Shown: positions 1-9,600 of the stretch, one piece after another
How the letters are laid out: each line of letters begins with the position of its first letter
Position numbering within the stretch: the first letter of the stretch is position 1
Origin: Candidatus Methanomethylophilaceae archaeon
Lineage (GTDB): Archaea; Thermoplasmatota; Thermoplasmata; Methanomassiliicoccales; Methanomethylophilaceae
DNA: 39,394 bases
Assembly: GCA_023230065.1 (NCBI GenBank)
Contig: JALNYB010000005.1
Coordinates: 1-39,394 of the forward strand
Direction of reading: 5' to 3'
Notes under the pieces: generated by a model
Databases searched by the model: none
Seen by the model: only the letters and a program-made list of their open reading frames with translations
Told to the model about the DNA's origin: nothing
Position numbers and translations under genes: made by a program

Positions 1-23
1 ATCTTTTTGAAATACCCCATCTA

Positions 24-1271
24 ATGATTCAGTGTCCGCGCGGTACAAGGGATTTTCTTCCTGATGAAATGGAAAAGAGAAGATATTACGAAAGTATTCT
101 CAGAAATGCTGTGCAGACATTCGGATTCAGGGAGATCGAGACCCCGATCTTTGAGGATGCTGAACTGTTCATCCTCAGGTCTGGACCCAACGTTCTGACA
201 GAACTTTATAATTTCAAGGATAAAGGAGACAGAGAGCTGGCTCTTCGTCCGGAAATGACAGCACCTGCAATAAGGATGTTCGTCAATGGTATGAGCAACG
301 ATCCAAAACCGATCAAGATATTCTATTTCGGTCAGTGTTTCAGATATGAAAGGCCGCAGGCAGGAAGATACAGAGAGTTCTTCCAATTCGGTGCAGAGAT
401 AATCGGAAGTGCTACACCGGAAACAGATGCTGAGGCGATCGCTGCCGCAGCGTATATGATCAAGGCCCTTGGATTGAAGAATTATAAGATCCGTATTGGA
501 CACATAGGCATTCTGAGGCAGAAGATCGCAGATGCAGGTGTTCCGAAAGAGAGGATAGCAGAGGTCCTTCAGAAATTAGATAAGAAGAATTACGATGAAG
601 CAAGGCCGATACTTCAGGAAACCGGTGTGAAAGCAGAGGACATCGATGATATCTTCAAAGTCACAGAGACCGTCGGACCGGTCAGCATCTTGGAAACAGT
701 TCCAGGAGAGGCAGGACAGTATCTCAGAGATGTGGTCTCTTTCCTTGCAGCAATGGGTGTATTCAACGTTGAGATCGATCTCGGTGTCGTACGCGGACTC
801 GATTATTACACCGGAATGGTGTTCGAGGCAGAAGCACCCGCACTAGGGGCGGAAAAACAGATCTGTGGAGGCGGTTCCTATACTCTATCTGAGATTTTCG
901 GCGGAGAAAAGGTATTCTCTACTGGATTCGCTATCGGGTTTGACAGAATACTTTTGGCGATGGAGAAAGAAGGACTCGTCTATCAGATGAAAGGCATCGA
1001 CGCTTATGTCTTGCCTGTTTCCGAAGATATGAAAATGAAGGCCTTCGAGGTTGTAGCGTTACTTCGCAAAGAGGGTGTTTCAGCCGATATTGACATCATG
1101 GGACGTAAAATGGCAAAGGCCATGAAGTATGCCGCAGCGGTAAGAGCGAGATATGCTGTGATTGTTGGTGCAAAAGAGATGGAGCACGGTTCTGTCACGG
1201 TCAAGGATATGGTTACCGGAGAACAGAATGTTGTTAAGTTGTCAGAGATCGGTTCATACATAAAGAACTGA
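24..1271 (+). CDS. hisS: Histidyl-tRNA synthetase
   Basis: Class II aminoacyl-tRNA synthetase that charges tRNA-His with histidine in the cytosol. At 415 aa it has the usual bacterial/archaeal length. Visible signatures in order are RGTRDFLPDEMEKR near the N-terminus, LRPEMTAPAIRMF, motif 2 (FRYERPQAGRYREFFQFG), the histidine-specific LDYYTGMVFEAE and motif 3 (GFAIGFDRILLAME). A C-terminal anticodon-binding domain follows (DAYVLPVSEDMKMKAF onward). The ATG lies only 23 nt from the window edge, so its promoter and any upstream operon partner are out of view. It converges with rnhA, and the two stop codons are one base apart. The family assignment is secure. Confidence 0.97.
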   Translation: MIQCPRGTRDFLPDEMEKRRYYESILRNAVQTFGFREIETPIFEDAELFILRSGPNVLTELYNFKDKGDRELALRPEMTAPAIRMFVNGMSNDPKPIKIFYFGQCFRYERPQAGRYREFFQFGAEIIGSATPETDAEAIAAAAYMIKALGLKNYKIRIGHIGILRQKIADAGVPKERIAEVLQKLDKKNYDEARPILQETGVKAEDIDDIFKVTETVGPVSILETVPGEAGQYLRDVVSFLAAMGVFNVEIDLGVVRGLDYYTGMVFEAEAPALGAEKQICGGGSYTLSEIFGGEKVFSTGFAIGFDRILLAMEKEGLVYQMKGIDAYVLPVSEDMKMKAFEVVALLRKEGVSADIDIMGRKMAKAMKYAAAVRARYAVIVGAKEMEHGSVTVKDMVTGEQNVVKLSEIGSYIKN

Positions 1272-1272
1272 T

Positions 1273-1674
1273 TCAGGTATGCATATCCAATTCTTTGTTG
1301 AGAAGAGCGTCGGCTCTCGGAATGAGTTCTTCCGAGCGTCTGACGTTTGTAAATGTTACTTTCGGTATCTGTGACGAGAGCGCCTTCGCATCTTTGTAAA
1401 GGTCCATGACATTCAGGGATTTCACCTTGTATTCGCCTCTCATCTGTCTGATTACAAGTTGTGAATCCATTACGAATTCAACTTCATCAGCACCCAATTC
1501 TATTGCTTTTGTGATACCCGCGATGAGTCCGCGGTATTCTGCATAATTGTTGGTGTTGACGCCTAAGAATTCAGAATGTTCGTGCATGGTCCTTCCGTCT
1601 TTGGTAACGACTATCGCATAAGCCGAAGGCCCAGGATTTCCTCTGGATCCTCCGTCTGAGAATATTCTATACAT
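1273..1674 (-). CDS. rnhA: Ribonuclease HI
   Basis: Predicted endonuclease that cleaves the RNA strand of RNA-DNA hybrids. The 133-aa protein shows the RNase H type 1 fold signature FSDGGSRGNPGP at the N-terminus. The four expected acidic catalytic residues are at D7, E46 (in NNYAEYRGL), D70 (in FVMDSQLV) and D122 (in RADALLNKE). It lacks the basic protrusion of E. coli RNase HI, like other short archaeal and Sto-type enzymes. It follows panD with a one-base gap, so the two are probably cotranscribed, and it ends one base from the hisS stop on the other strand. It could act in primer removal or R-loop clearance. Confidence 0.93.
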   Translation of the reverse strand: MYRIFSDGGSRGNPGPSAYAIVVTKDGRTMHEHSEFLGVNTNNYAEYRGLIAGITKAIELGADEVEFVMDSQLVIRQMRGEYKVKSLNVMDLYKDAKALSSQIPKVTFTNVRRSEELIPRADALLNKELDMHT

Positions 1675-1675
1675 G

Positions 1676-2023
1676 TCAGTACACGAATTCCTTTACGGTT
1701 TTGTTGTCACCGTCTACAAGTACGACTTTTGCATGGATCTGTTCATCAGTGAGTTCGTATCCCATGATTATGATCTTATCGCCTACGTTGCATAGGTGCG
1801 CCGCAGCTCCGTTAAGTGCGATAATGCCGGATCCTCTGTCTCCCGGTAGAGTATACGTTTCAAAACGGTTCCCGTTGTTGATATTAGCAATATGAACTCT
1901 TTCACCGATCCAAATACCTGCCTTCTCCAGAAGGTCAACATCAACTGTGATACTGCCTTCGTAGTCAAGACGGGTCTGTGTAACTGTTACCCTGTGAATC
2001 TTTCCGCGGAGCATCCAACGCAT
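1676..2023 (-). CDS. panD: Aspartate 1-decarboxylase (pyruvoyl-type)
   Basis: Predicted to make beta-alanine from L-aspartate for pantothenate and coenzyme A. The family is translated as a proenzyme that self-cleaves at Gly-Ser to form a pyruvoyl cofactor. The sequence shows MLRGKIHRVTVTQ, the cleavage context YEGS about 23 residues in, and the conserved RGSGIIALNGAAAHL and GDKIIIMGYEL segments, so it reads as a full-length PanD. The frame is open to a TTG at 2038. I chose the ATG at 2023 because E. coli PanD also begins four residues before the MLxGK motif; a second ATG at 2014 is possible. It is translationally linked to rnhA. PanD is mainly bacterial; methanogens generally use the PLP enzyme MfnA, so transfer is suspected. 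Confidence 0.9.
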   Translation of the reverse strand: MRWMLRGKIHRVTVTQTRLDYEGSITVDVDLLEKAGIWIGERVHIANINNGNRFETYTLPGDRGSGIIALNGAAAHLCNVGDKIIIMGYELTDEQIHAKVVLVDGDNKTVKEFVY

Positions 2024-2116
2024 AAGTATGATTATCAATACACAATAAAAGAGACTTTCGGTTTAACATTCGTTGTATTATCTTATAATTTATGTCATGG
2101 CACACATTTTTGCAAT

Positions 2117-2842
2117 TCATCCTATGGTTATGCTACGGAATTTCCAACTGCAGATGATCATTATCAATATTGCAAGAATAATTAAAAAGCATATTGAAAA
2201 GGTAGGAATAATTCCTTTAGCTATATCGCGAAGGCCGTCTATGGCATATGTAAGAGGATTGAATTCGGCTATGTATCTTAGTGCAGTGGGCATTTCATCC
2301 AATGAGATCAATGCAGTGGATGCAAAGTATAATGGCATTGACACGAAAGCCTGGAATGCCGCATAAGAATCATGGTTGTCAAGGTATAATGCAACAGTAG
2401 TACCTAGTGCGGATATGGATATTCCAAACAATGTCAGAAGCAGATACATTCCGATATATGTCGAGATCGGATAGATCGTGGCGCCAATCAGTATTGATAT
2501 TATCAATATCACCGTTGATTGTAGTAATCCTCTGATTGTTATGAATACTATTTTTCCGATAAGAATACTTTCTCTCGGCGACGGAAGAGCAAGGAATTTG
2601 TTAAGATATCCCAAAGTCTTATCGAACATTATCGAAGATCCTGCCCCTAGGCTTGATGTAAGCATTGTCAGAACGAGAATACCGGGAGTAACGAAATCCA
2701 GATAATTGTCATATTTAACAGGCATGACCAATCCCATGAATATCAGCCACGTGGCAGGCATGACCAAGGTTGACAGAACATTAAGCGGAGCTCTCTTCCA
2801 TCTTATCGTATCTCTCCAAACATATGTTGCAAATCTATACAT
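2117..2842 (-). CDS. ABC-2 type transporter permease
   Basis: Membrane subunit of an ABC exporter of the daunorubicin/Nod-factor (DrrB/NodJ-like) type, 241 aa. A short cytoplasmic N-terminus (MYRFATYVWRDTIRWKR) is followed by about six hydrophobic segments. The family-typical stretch FNPLTYAIDGLRDIAKG lies before the last helix. It starts two bases after the stop of the ATPase gene (2845-3807), so the two form one transporter. The pair is the distal part of an operon with the CobN-like and ChlID-like chelatase genes, which suggests, but does not prove, that the substrate is a metal or tetrapyrrole-related compound. The substrate cannot be read from the sequence. Confidence 0.88.
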   Translation of the reverse strand: MYRFATYVWRDTIRWKRAPLNVLSTLVMPATWLIFMGLVMPVKYDNYLDFVTPGILVLTMLTSSLGAGSSIMFDKTLGYLNKFLALPSPRESILIGKIVFITIRGLLQSTVILIISILIGATIYPISTYIGMYLLLTLFGISISALGTTVALYLDNHDSYAAFQAFVSMPLYFASTALISLDEMPTALRYIAEFNPLTYAIDGLRDIAKGIIPTFSICFLIILAILIMIICSWKFRSITIG

Positions 2843-2844
2843 GT

Positions 2845-3807
2845 TCAGCCTTTCATTATTATTCTTCTGATCTGCGCTCTGTTGAACTGTTCTGTATCTG
2901 CCGCCTCTGTACCCACAGACATCAGATAGATATCCTCTAAAGTAGGGTCACGTACCATGGATGAATATACATGAATTCCCGCTTCATCATATTTTTTGAT
3001 CAATGAAGGAAGTATATCTGCTCCGTTATCAGATGCATATACGACACTTCCATTCTCATTTCCTATGAAGTCAACATTATCTGGGAGGATGTTTGGCATT
3101 TTTCCATCAGATTTGATGGTGATAATGGATTTTAAAGCAGATTTGAGATAAGAAGGAGTGCCTTCTTTTATAACAACTCCTTTTTTCAGTATTCCGACGC
3201 GGTCGCAGTATCTTTCTGCTTCTTCCATTTGATGGGTGGTAACAAAAATCGTTATACCGCTCTTTTTGAGATTTGAGATATGTTCCCATATCATTTTTCT
3301 TGCAATGACATCCAAGCCCACGGTCGGCTCATCAAGGAATAATACTTTCGGTTGATGTGTCAGTGCCTGAGCCAGTTCCAGTCTTCTTTGCATTCCGCCG
3401 GAATAGGTTTTGGTAAGATCATCGGCACGTTCGTTGAGGTCCATGATATCCAATGCATAGTTTACGCGTCTTTTTCTTTCGGTTTTATCTCTTATTCCGT
3501 ATAATTTTGCATAAAAATCTATATTTTCCCTTCCCGTTAGTCGAATATCCACCGCCATATACTGAGGCACATAGCTTATGCATTTCCTGACGGCTTTCGG
3601 TTCAGTTGTGACATCATGTCCGCATATCTGTGCACTTCCTGACGAAGGGGACAGTAAGGTAGTGAGCATACTGACTGTGGTGGTCTTTCCAGATCCATTA
3701 GGGCCCAGGAGACCGTAGATCTCACCATTTATTCTGAGATCCAGAGAATCAACTGCCAGAACATCTTCATAACTTTTAGATAGTTTTGATGTAAATATGT
3801 CCGTCAA
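2845..3807 (-). CDS. ABC-2 type transporter ATP-binding protein
   Basis: Nucleotide-binding subunit (320 aa) of a DrrA/CcmA-like exporter. It has Walker A GPNGSGKTT, the signature YSGGMQRRLELAQAL, Walker B VLFLDEPTVGLD and the H-loop TTHQMEEAERYCDR. A C-terminal accessory domain typical of DrrA-like proteins follows. The start is TTG, just after an SD-like AAGTGATC (complementary to the archaeal 16S tail) and 12 nt after the cobN-like stop. The permease gene begins two bases downstream. It presumably energises export by the neighbouring permease; the substrate is unknown. Confidence 0.92.
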   Translation of the reverse strand: MTDIFTSKLSKSYEDVLAVDSLDLRINGEIYGLLGPNGSGKTTTVSMLTTLLSPSSGSAQICGHDVTTEPKAVRKCISYVPQYMAVDIRLTGRENIDFYAKLYGIRDKTERKRRVNYALDIMDLNERADDLTKTYSGGMQRRLELAQALTHQPKVLFLDEPTVGLDVIARKMIWEHISNLKKSGITIFVTTHQMEEAERYCDRVGILKKGVVIKEGTPSYLKSALKSIITIKSDGKMPNILPDNVDFIGNENGSVVYASDNGADILPSLIKKYDEAGIHVYSSMVRDPTLEDIYLMSVGTEAADTEQFNRAQIRRIIMKG

Positions 3808-3819
3808 TCGATCACTTTC

Positions 3820-6800
3820 TCAGTTATCCGGTTTATGTTTATGAATGGAGTTGATTATCGGTGCGATGTTCTTATTCCAATTTTCTACTTCATCAGATGT
3901 TATTATGTCTACGTTTCCGCCTTGGAATTCTCCTTCCCCGGCGAGGTCTTCCAGCCACGATTCTATTTCAACGTAATTGTTGCGTAGGGCATTTAGAGTT
4001 TGTTCGTCTGCATCCCAGAGTTCTCTTTGTTCAGCTTCCAGAAGGCGGCGTGTGATCTCTTCGAGAGCGTAGGGATTGTTTTCTTTGAAGAATTCTTTCA
4101 TTTCGTCATCATTAACGAATTTTGAAGCGATATCATCGAATACCCAATCATCTACAACCTGCGTAGATGCTTCCCATCCATAGATTCTGCCGACCCTTTT
4201 CATAATGTCGGAGGCACCTTTGTATCCATGTTCTTTCATCCCCTCGATCCATGCAGGATTTAGGAGTTTTGTCCTGACGGTTCTTCTTAACTCATCCGCC
4301 AGTGTATGGACATTCACATCTTTGGGTTCTCTCGTATCTCCGAAATATGATTTAACATCTTTTCCGGACATGTATTTAGAGGCTGCTGTAAGACCTCCTT
4401 GATTGCTGAAATAACAGCAACATCCTAGAAGATCGTGTTCGTCAGAATGGATCTTATTGTATGTTATCGATACTGTGGAGAGGTTCTCTGCAAATTGTTC
4501 GTGTTTAGCTTCACCGTTACGGCCGTTTCCATAGGCATATCCATTCGTTGCGATGTAGATCTTGGCGAGATCCTCTTCTGTTTTCCATGAGCTTGCGTAG
4601 ACTGCGAGGTTAACACCGGATACGTACGATCCCGGAGGGGCACTGAACAGACGTGCTGTCGCATCTACAGGAGCAGTCCCGTTCTTGATCGAACCCAATG
4701 TATGTTTTCTTACATAATTCATCTCAGATGGTTCGTCCAATTCGGATACGGTCTTAACAGCAGAGTCAATAAGATCGATACAATTTATGAACATGTCCCT
4801 TAAGATACCGGATGTACGAACGGTAACATCTATGCGTGGGCGGTTCAGTTCGGATAACGGAATGATGTCGAATTTTTTCACATGTCCTGCTGAATCGTAT
4901 ATCGGTCTGACACCCAGAAGGTACATGATCTGTGCCATCACCTCTCCGCCGGCCGACATTATGTCTCCCGACATCCAGAAGAATGCGACATTTTCCGGAA
5001 TCGTATCTGTTTCCTCTGAGTATTTTTTAAGAAGACTGTCGGCAAGCATTATCCCGACCCTCCATGCTGCGCGGGTAGGCACGCTGAACGGATCCAGAGA
5101 ATAGAAATTCCTTCCGGTAGGGAGTATATCTGCTCTCCCTCTTGTGATGACTCCGGATGGTCCGGGCGGAGTGTAGTGTCCGTTTAGAGCATTTAAAAAT
5201 GATTCTATTTCAATAGATCTGTTGACACGATCGTCGATTTCTTTTATGGTGTCAATGTATTTTTCCATCTCATCGCGTTGTAATTTGTTCGGTGAGAGCC
5301 CTATGTCGGAGAACGCATGACTTGCATCCTTCTCGTTAAGGATATGTCCGATGAAGTCCCGGGTCTTATTTCCGATATCCTCTATCAGAGCACCGTTGGA
5401 TATGTTGAATTCATCATTGAGGTCCCCCTGTGCGGCATACAATTCAGTAAGGTCGAGGTCCATTATATCTGCCACAAGGTCGCGTATGCTCCCGTGTCCT
5501 GAATCATATCTCATTATGCTGTTGATGAATTCTGTACGTCTGTCGCCTTCTGGAAGTTCTCCGAATACATGCATTCCAAGGTTCATCTGGGAATTCCTTA
5601 CTTTTGAAAGTGCTTCATGACAAAGCCTTACGCATTCGTCAAGAGGTGTATCATTGGTAAGGCCAAGTTCTTTGAGGTTAGCGGTATCGGCTGCTTCAAG
5701 GATCATATGATGCAGTTGATGGCTTTGAGAAGGATCGCTGCGTGCTGAGTCGTATTGAGCTAGTGTCTCCTCTAGTCTAGAGAAGTCATCATACAGTTCA
5801 CTTGCCGTCATGACGCTTTGCATATGGTCTATCAGGGTCGCATATGATCTTCTTTTGGCAATCGTTCCTTCTGGTGGGTTATCCGAGTTGTAAATGTATA
5901 TATGCGGTGTTTTTCCGATGCCTATGTCAGGATAACAGTCTTTTGTCATACCAACACTTTTCCCCGGAAGGAATTCCAGATTTCCGTGTGTTCCGACGTG
6001 AATTACAGCATCTGATCCCCATATCTCTTCATAATAGTGATATGAAGCGAGATATTGGTGCGTAGGAGGACACAGCGGGTCATGAAGGATCTTGCATACT
6101 CCACCGTCACATCTTGCACCGAAACATCCTCTTTTCGGTTGTACCGCTACCATCACATTTCCATACGATACGCCGGTGATCATTATCTCGTCGTCCAGTA
6201 CCATTCCGGTTCCGGGAGGTTCTCCCCATGTTTTTATGACATCATCCTGTATCTCTTTGCTGAGTGTTCTAAAGAATTCATCATATTCTTTAACGCTCAT
6301 CATATGAATGACTCCGCCACATTTTTTCATTTCTTGGACGGTAGTCCATCTGAATTCTGAAAGAGCTTTGCGTTCCAAGATGGTATCGATGAATTCCTTG
6401 CTGTTTTTCGGTATATTGGTGATAGAATATCCCGCATCTTTCATGGCATTGAGTATTTTGACCATACTCTGATGAGTATCGAGATGAGATGCGGCACCCA
6501 CATTGGCCTCAAGACCAGAGCATGGGTGATTGTTAAGGAAGAATACTATCTTGCGATCCCTTACAGGTTTTTTTCCAAGGGCTATGCGGGCCATAACACG
6601 TTCTGCAAGATGTTTGCTGCGATCCAGAAATACGACGCGTTCGTACTCGCTGTCATCGGAGGCTCTCGCGCATCCCAATATCATAGGTTCTATGAGACCT
6701 TCGAATTCAGGAAGTGCCACGCTCCACGAGATGTCCGTTGAAAGTCCGGATACGGTCTTCCATTTTTCAGCTGTCATATTGCTTGCGATTATAGGTTGGA

Positions 6801-7641
6801 ATACAGGGACATTCAGAGAAGTGAGGAGATCGATCTTTACATCAGAGGCTTTTATCTCGTCTTCACTTTTTCTTCCTCTGTTTATCATGAATCCCATAGT
6901 TTTTACTATGGCATTCACAAGGGGTTTGCCATCCTTTACCAGATAACGTTCTATGGCCTCTGCGATATCTATTGATCCGCGGTCATCATTATGTGTCGAC
7001 ATACTGATAACGAGAATGACATTGGCGCCCGATTCTTCCAGATCCTTTGCGACCTGACCTTCGACTCTGCATCTGTCGGTTATCCAACATGATCTGGACG
7101 CTAAGACCCCGACCCACGGTTTAGAAGGGTCGCCCTTATACCATTTCATGTATTCTTCAGTAGTCTCGAATAAGTGTTCCGGGTTTTTGTAATGGATGAT
7201 CCCCTGCCACGGTATTGTGTACGGAGGAAGTACTTCCACGTCTATATCCATTAATGTTTTTTTTAGATAGTTGATCAGTCTGCAACAGTTTTCTTCGCCG
7301 TTATTGGTAAGATATTTGTAGCATTCGATAGCAATTTTCGGATCTACAGAGGTTAATCCCCAATCCATAGGGTCTACACCCATGGAAATCAGTTTTTTCT
7401 TATCCTTAATTTTTTGGGCCTCATAGAGTATATCGTTCCAATACGGCTGTCTGGTTTGATTGAGTATTATGATATCTGAGTTGTTCATAGAGGCTATTGC
7501 TTTGGACAGTGTTGTCGGATCAGTTTCAAAATAATGCCTTGAATAAAAATCAAGATCTATGTCACAGTGTTCGGCAGCTGTTTTGATAAGTACTTCGTAT
7601 GTATCCCATGTTATGACTGTGATCTTAATTTTGTTTGTCAT
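3820..7641 (-). CDS. CobN/BchH-family metal chelatase large subunit
   Basis: Large (H-type) subunit of an ATP-dependent tetrapyrrole metal chelatase; this subunit binds the porphyrin or corrin ring. The 1273-aa protein carries the family hallmarks HVGTHGNLEFLPGK (about residues 545-560) and FWMSGDIMSAGGEVMAQIMY (about 880-900). RPRIDVTVRTSGILRDMF and the SITYNKIHSDEHDLLGCC region follow. The length matches CobN. An AAA+/VWA partner (7681-9600) ends 39 nt upstream, and an exporter follows after 12 nt. In a corrinoid-dependent methylotrophic methanogen the simplest role is cobalt insertion into a cobyrinate intermediate. CobN paralogues in archaea are, however, poorly assigned to substrates, and another tetrapyrrole or metal cannot be excluded. 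Confidence 0.9.
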   Translation of the reverse strand: MTNKIKITVITWDTYEVLIKTAAEHCDIDLDFYSRHYFETDPTTLSKAIASMNNSDIIILNQTRQPYWNDILYEAQKIKDKKKLISMGVDPMDWGLTSVDPKIAIECYKYLTNNGEENCCRLINYLKKTLMDIDVEVLPPYTIPWQGIIHYKNPEHLFETTEEYMKWYKGDPSKPWVGVLASRSCWITDRCRVEGQVAKDLEESGANVILVISMSTHNDDRGSIDIAEAIERYLVKDGKPLVNAIVKTMGFMINRGRKSEDEIKASDVKIDLLTSLNVPVFQPIIASNMTAEKWKTVSGLSTDISWSVALPEFEGLIEPMILGCARASDDSEYERVVFLDRSKHLAERVMARIALGKKPVRDRKIVFFLNNHPCSGLEANVGAASHLDTHQSMVKILNAMKDAGYSITNIPKNSKEFIDTILERKALSEFRWTTVQEMKKCGGVIHMMSVKEYDEFFRTLSKEIQDDVIKTWGEPPGTGMVLDDEIMITGVSYGNVMVAVQPKRGCFGARCDGGVCKILHDPLCPPTHQYLASYHYYEEIWGSDAVIHVGTHGNLEFLPGKSVGMTKDCYPDIGIGKTPHIYIYNSDNPPEGTIAKRRSYATLIDHMQSVMTASELYDDFSRLEETLAQYDSARSDPSQSHQLHHMILEAADTANLKELGLTNDTPLDECVRLCHEALSKVRNSQMNLGMHVFGELPEGDRRTEFINSIMRYDSGHGSIRDLVADIMDLDLTELYAAQGDLNDEFNISNGALIEDIGNKTRDFIGHILNEKDASHAFSDIGLSPNKLQRDEMEKYIDTIKEIDDRVNRSIEIESFLNALNGHYTPPGPSGVITRGRADILPTGRNFYSLDPFSVPTRAAWRVGIMLADSLLKKYSEETDTIPENVAFFWMSGDIMSAGGEVMAQIMYLLGVRPIYDSAGHVKKFDIIPLSELNRPRIDVTVRTSGILRDMFINCIDLIDSAVKTVSELDEPSEMNYVRKHTLGSIKNGTAPVDATARLFSAPPGSYVSGVNLAVYASSWKTEEDLAKIYIATNGYAYGNGRNGEAKHEQFAENLSTVSITYNKIHSDEHDLLGCCCYFSNQGGLTAASKYMSGKDVKSYFGDTREPKDVNVHTLADELRRTVRTKLLNPAWIEGMKEHGYKGASDIMKRVGRIYGWEASTQVVDDWVFDDIASKFVNDDEMKEFFKENNPYALEEITRRLLEAEQRELWDADEQTLNALRNNYVEIESWLEDLAGEGEFQGGNVDIITSDEVENWNKNIAPIINSIHKHKPDN

Positions 7642-7680
7642 CTCTTAATTTCCTCAAGATATGTAGATGGTTTAAACCGA

Positions 7681-9600
7681 TCATATTGCTGCTAGCTGGT
7701 TTTTGAGATCGGATCTGATGGTGTCCAATTTTAGATATTTCGCATTAAGCATATCGGCAAGTCTTTTGGCGAAACCAAGCATGACGAAACCGGATTCTGA
7801 ATCGAGTACAATACTGCAGATCTTGTCTTTCACTATCATCGTAGAAATGTATGAGATCTCTTCCTGTGGGTTTACTCCAGATATAGAGGAATTGCCTCTT
7901 CCGTCCGAGATTATGACCATTATGGGCTTGATTTCATGGTCGCGGTTCATCTCTCTCTTTATAAGGTCGTATGCAACCGTTAATCCGTCACCCAGCGGTG
8001 TTTTGCCACCAGTGGGAATATCTTTCATCTGTGCTTTAGCGAGGTCAATATTATTAGTCGGAGGTACGATGATCGTCGACTCGTTCCCTCTGAATGTTAT
8101 GAGACATATCTTGTCTCTTTTTTGATATGCATCAGTTAATAAGGAAAGTATTGAACCTTTGACTGCGGTCATTCTCTGTTCCGCGCCCATGCTTCCGCTG
8201 GCATCTACGACAAAAACTATTAGATTCTCAGATTTTCTCACTCTTATTTTTTCCATTATATCTTCAGGTTCGATAATAATGGACACATCGCCGGATCTGT
8301 TCTTTTGTTTCAGAGCAGCATTTCTTATTGTTGCATCCAGTGCTATACTCTGAGGTTTTTCTACAGGTATTCTGTAACTGACATATCTTCCGTTTGTGGA
8401 TTCTGTCTCTGTTCTGCGACCGGAGCTGTCTCTGACGATATCATCTATTTTTATCACAGGTTTGATCGCAGTAGATTTAATTTTGAATTCTTCTCCAGCT
8501 TTGAATTGCGCGGTTACAGAGGAATCAGATTTATTTCGATCGTTTTTGGATTCATCTTGATTATTATGCTGTGATTCTTCCTTGTTATCTCGTTTGCTCT
8601 TGTTGTTCTGATTCTTATTGGAATTGTTTTCATCATTGTCTTTATTGTTATTTTTTTTAGACGGTTCATACTTCGGAGGATTTTTTGTACGATGTGTTAG
8701 AACGAGTATCGCGGCTTCACGCACATCGTTTTCGTTCACATCCTTTCTTCCGTCATATGCGGCAATAGCTGCAGATGTATTCATCATCGCGATGTCTGCT
8801 CTGTGCCCGCTGACGTTCGCATCAATACAAGTATTAACGATAAGTTCCAACATAGGATCCGTCAGATCCACATTATTAAGGATATTTCTGGCATTGACGA
8901 TCTTATCTGATATCTCTTTATCTTGTTTGGACCATTTAAGAACGAACGCTTCAGGATCTGCAAGATATTCTCTGTGACGTTTTATGATGGTGATCCTGGA
9001 TTTTGTATCGGCTATGCCTTCGACATAAACACACAAACTGAATCTGTCAAAGAGTTGAGGTCTTAGTTCTCCTTCTTCAGGATTCATAGTTCCGACCAGG
9101 ATAAAATCAGAAGGATGTGAGAAAGAGACGCCTTCTCTTTCAACAGTATTGATTCCCATCGCGGCTGCATCTAACAATGTATCAACGATATGGTCGTTCA
9201 GAAGATTCACTTCATCAACATAAAGGATGTTGCCATTTGCTTTTGCAAGGATTCCGGGCTCGAATTTTTTGTCACCGGTTTTGATAGCAGCGCTGATATC
9301 CAGTGAACCTACGACCTTGTCTTCTGTTGCAGACACAGGAAGCTCTACAACCTGCATTTTTCTTTTGGCGATTTTGAGTGAATCTACTTTGGATCTACAC
9401 GATTCACACATATTCTTCGGTGAATTCGGATCACAGCAGAAGGAACAACCGACCACTACATCTTTTTCAGGTAGAAGTGCAGTCAAGGCCCTTACAGAAG
9501 TTGATTTTGCGGTTCCACATTCACCTTTGATCAGGACTCCGCCGATGTTAGGATCTATAACATTCAATATCAGTGCTTTTTTTAGCAACTCTTGACCCAC
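7681..9600 (-). CDS. Fused ChlI/ChlD-like AAA+ and VWA chelatase subunit
   Basis: Motor and adaptor subunit of a CobN/ChlH-type chelatase in one chain. An AAA+ domain has Walker A GECGTAKS (residues 26-33) and Walker B ILYVDE (125-130), with the ChlI-like LRPQLFDRFSL after it. An Asn/Lys/Asp-rich linker covers about 311-357. The C-terminal VWA domain has the MIDAS motif DASGSMG (about 463-469) and GGKTPLGDGL. A cysteine cluster (C52, C55, C56, C65, C68) inserted after Walker A could hold zinc or Fe-S. The only standard start is GTG at 9600. However, 11 in-frame codons before it read SNVFPFSAIV, the usual ChlI N-terminus, and an ATT at 9631-9633 preceded by AGGTGAA may be the true start. It heads the operon with the CobN-like gene. 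Confidence 0.9.
   Translation of the reverse strand: MGQELLKKALILNVIDPNIGGVLIKGECGTAKSTSVRALTALLPEKDVVVGCSFCCDPNSPKNMCESCRSKVDSLKIAKRKMQVVELPVSATEDKVVGSLDISAAIKTGDKKFEPGILAKANGNILYVDEVNLLNDHIVDTLLDAAAMGINTVEREGVSFSHPSDFILVGTMNPEEGELRPQLFDRFSLCVYVEGIADTKSRITIIKRHREYLADPEAFVLKWSKQDKEISDKIVNARNILNNVDLTDPMLELIVNTCIDANVSGHRADIAMMNTSAAIAAYDGRKDVNENDVREAAILVLTHRTKNPPKYEPSKKNNNKDNDENNSNKNQNNKSKRDNKEESQHNNQDESKNDRNKSDSSVTAQFKAGEEFKIKSTAIKPVIKIDDIVRDSSGRRTETESTNGRYVSYRIPVEKPQSIALDATIRNAALKQKNRSGDVSIIIEPEDIMEKIRVRKSENLIVFVVDASGSMGAEQRMTAVKGSILSLLTDAYQKRDKICLITFRGNESTIIVPPTNNIDLAKAQMKDIPTGGKTPLGDGLTVAYDLIKREMNRDHEIKPIMVIISDGRGNSSISGVNPQEEISYISTMIVKDKICSIVLDSESGFVMLGFAKRLADMLNAKYLKLDTIRSDLKNQLAAI

Noticed and set aside
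1004..1261. Long open frame antisense to hisS
   Set aside because: It mirrors the codon pattern of hisS, has no family features, and the hisS frame is clearly the real gene.
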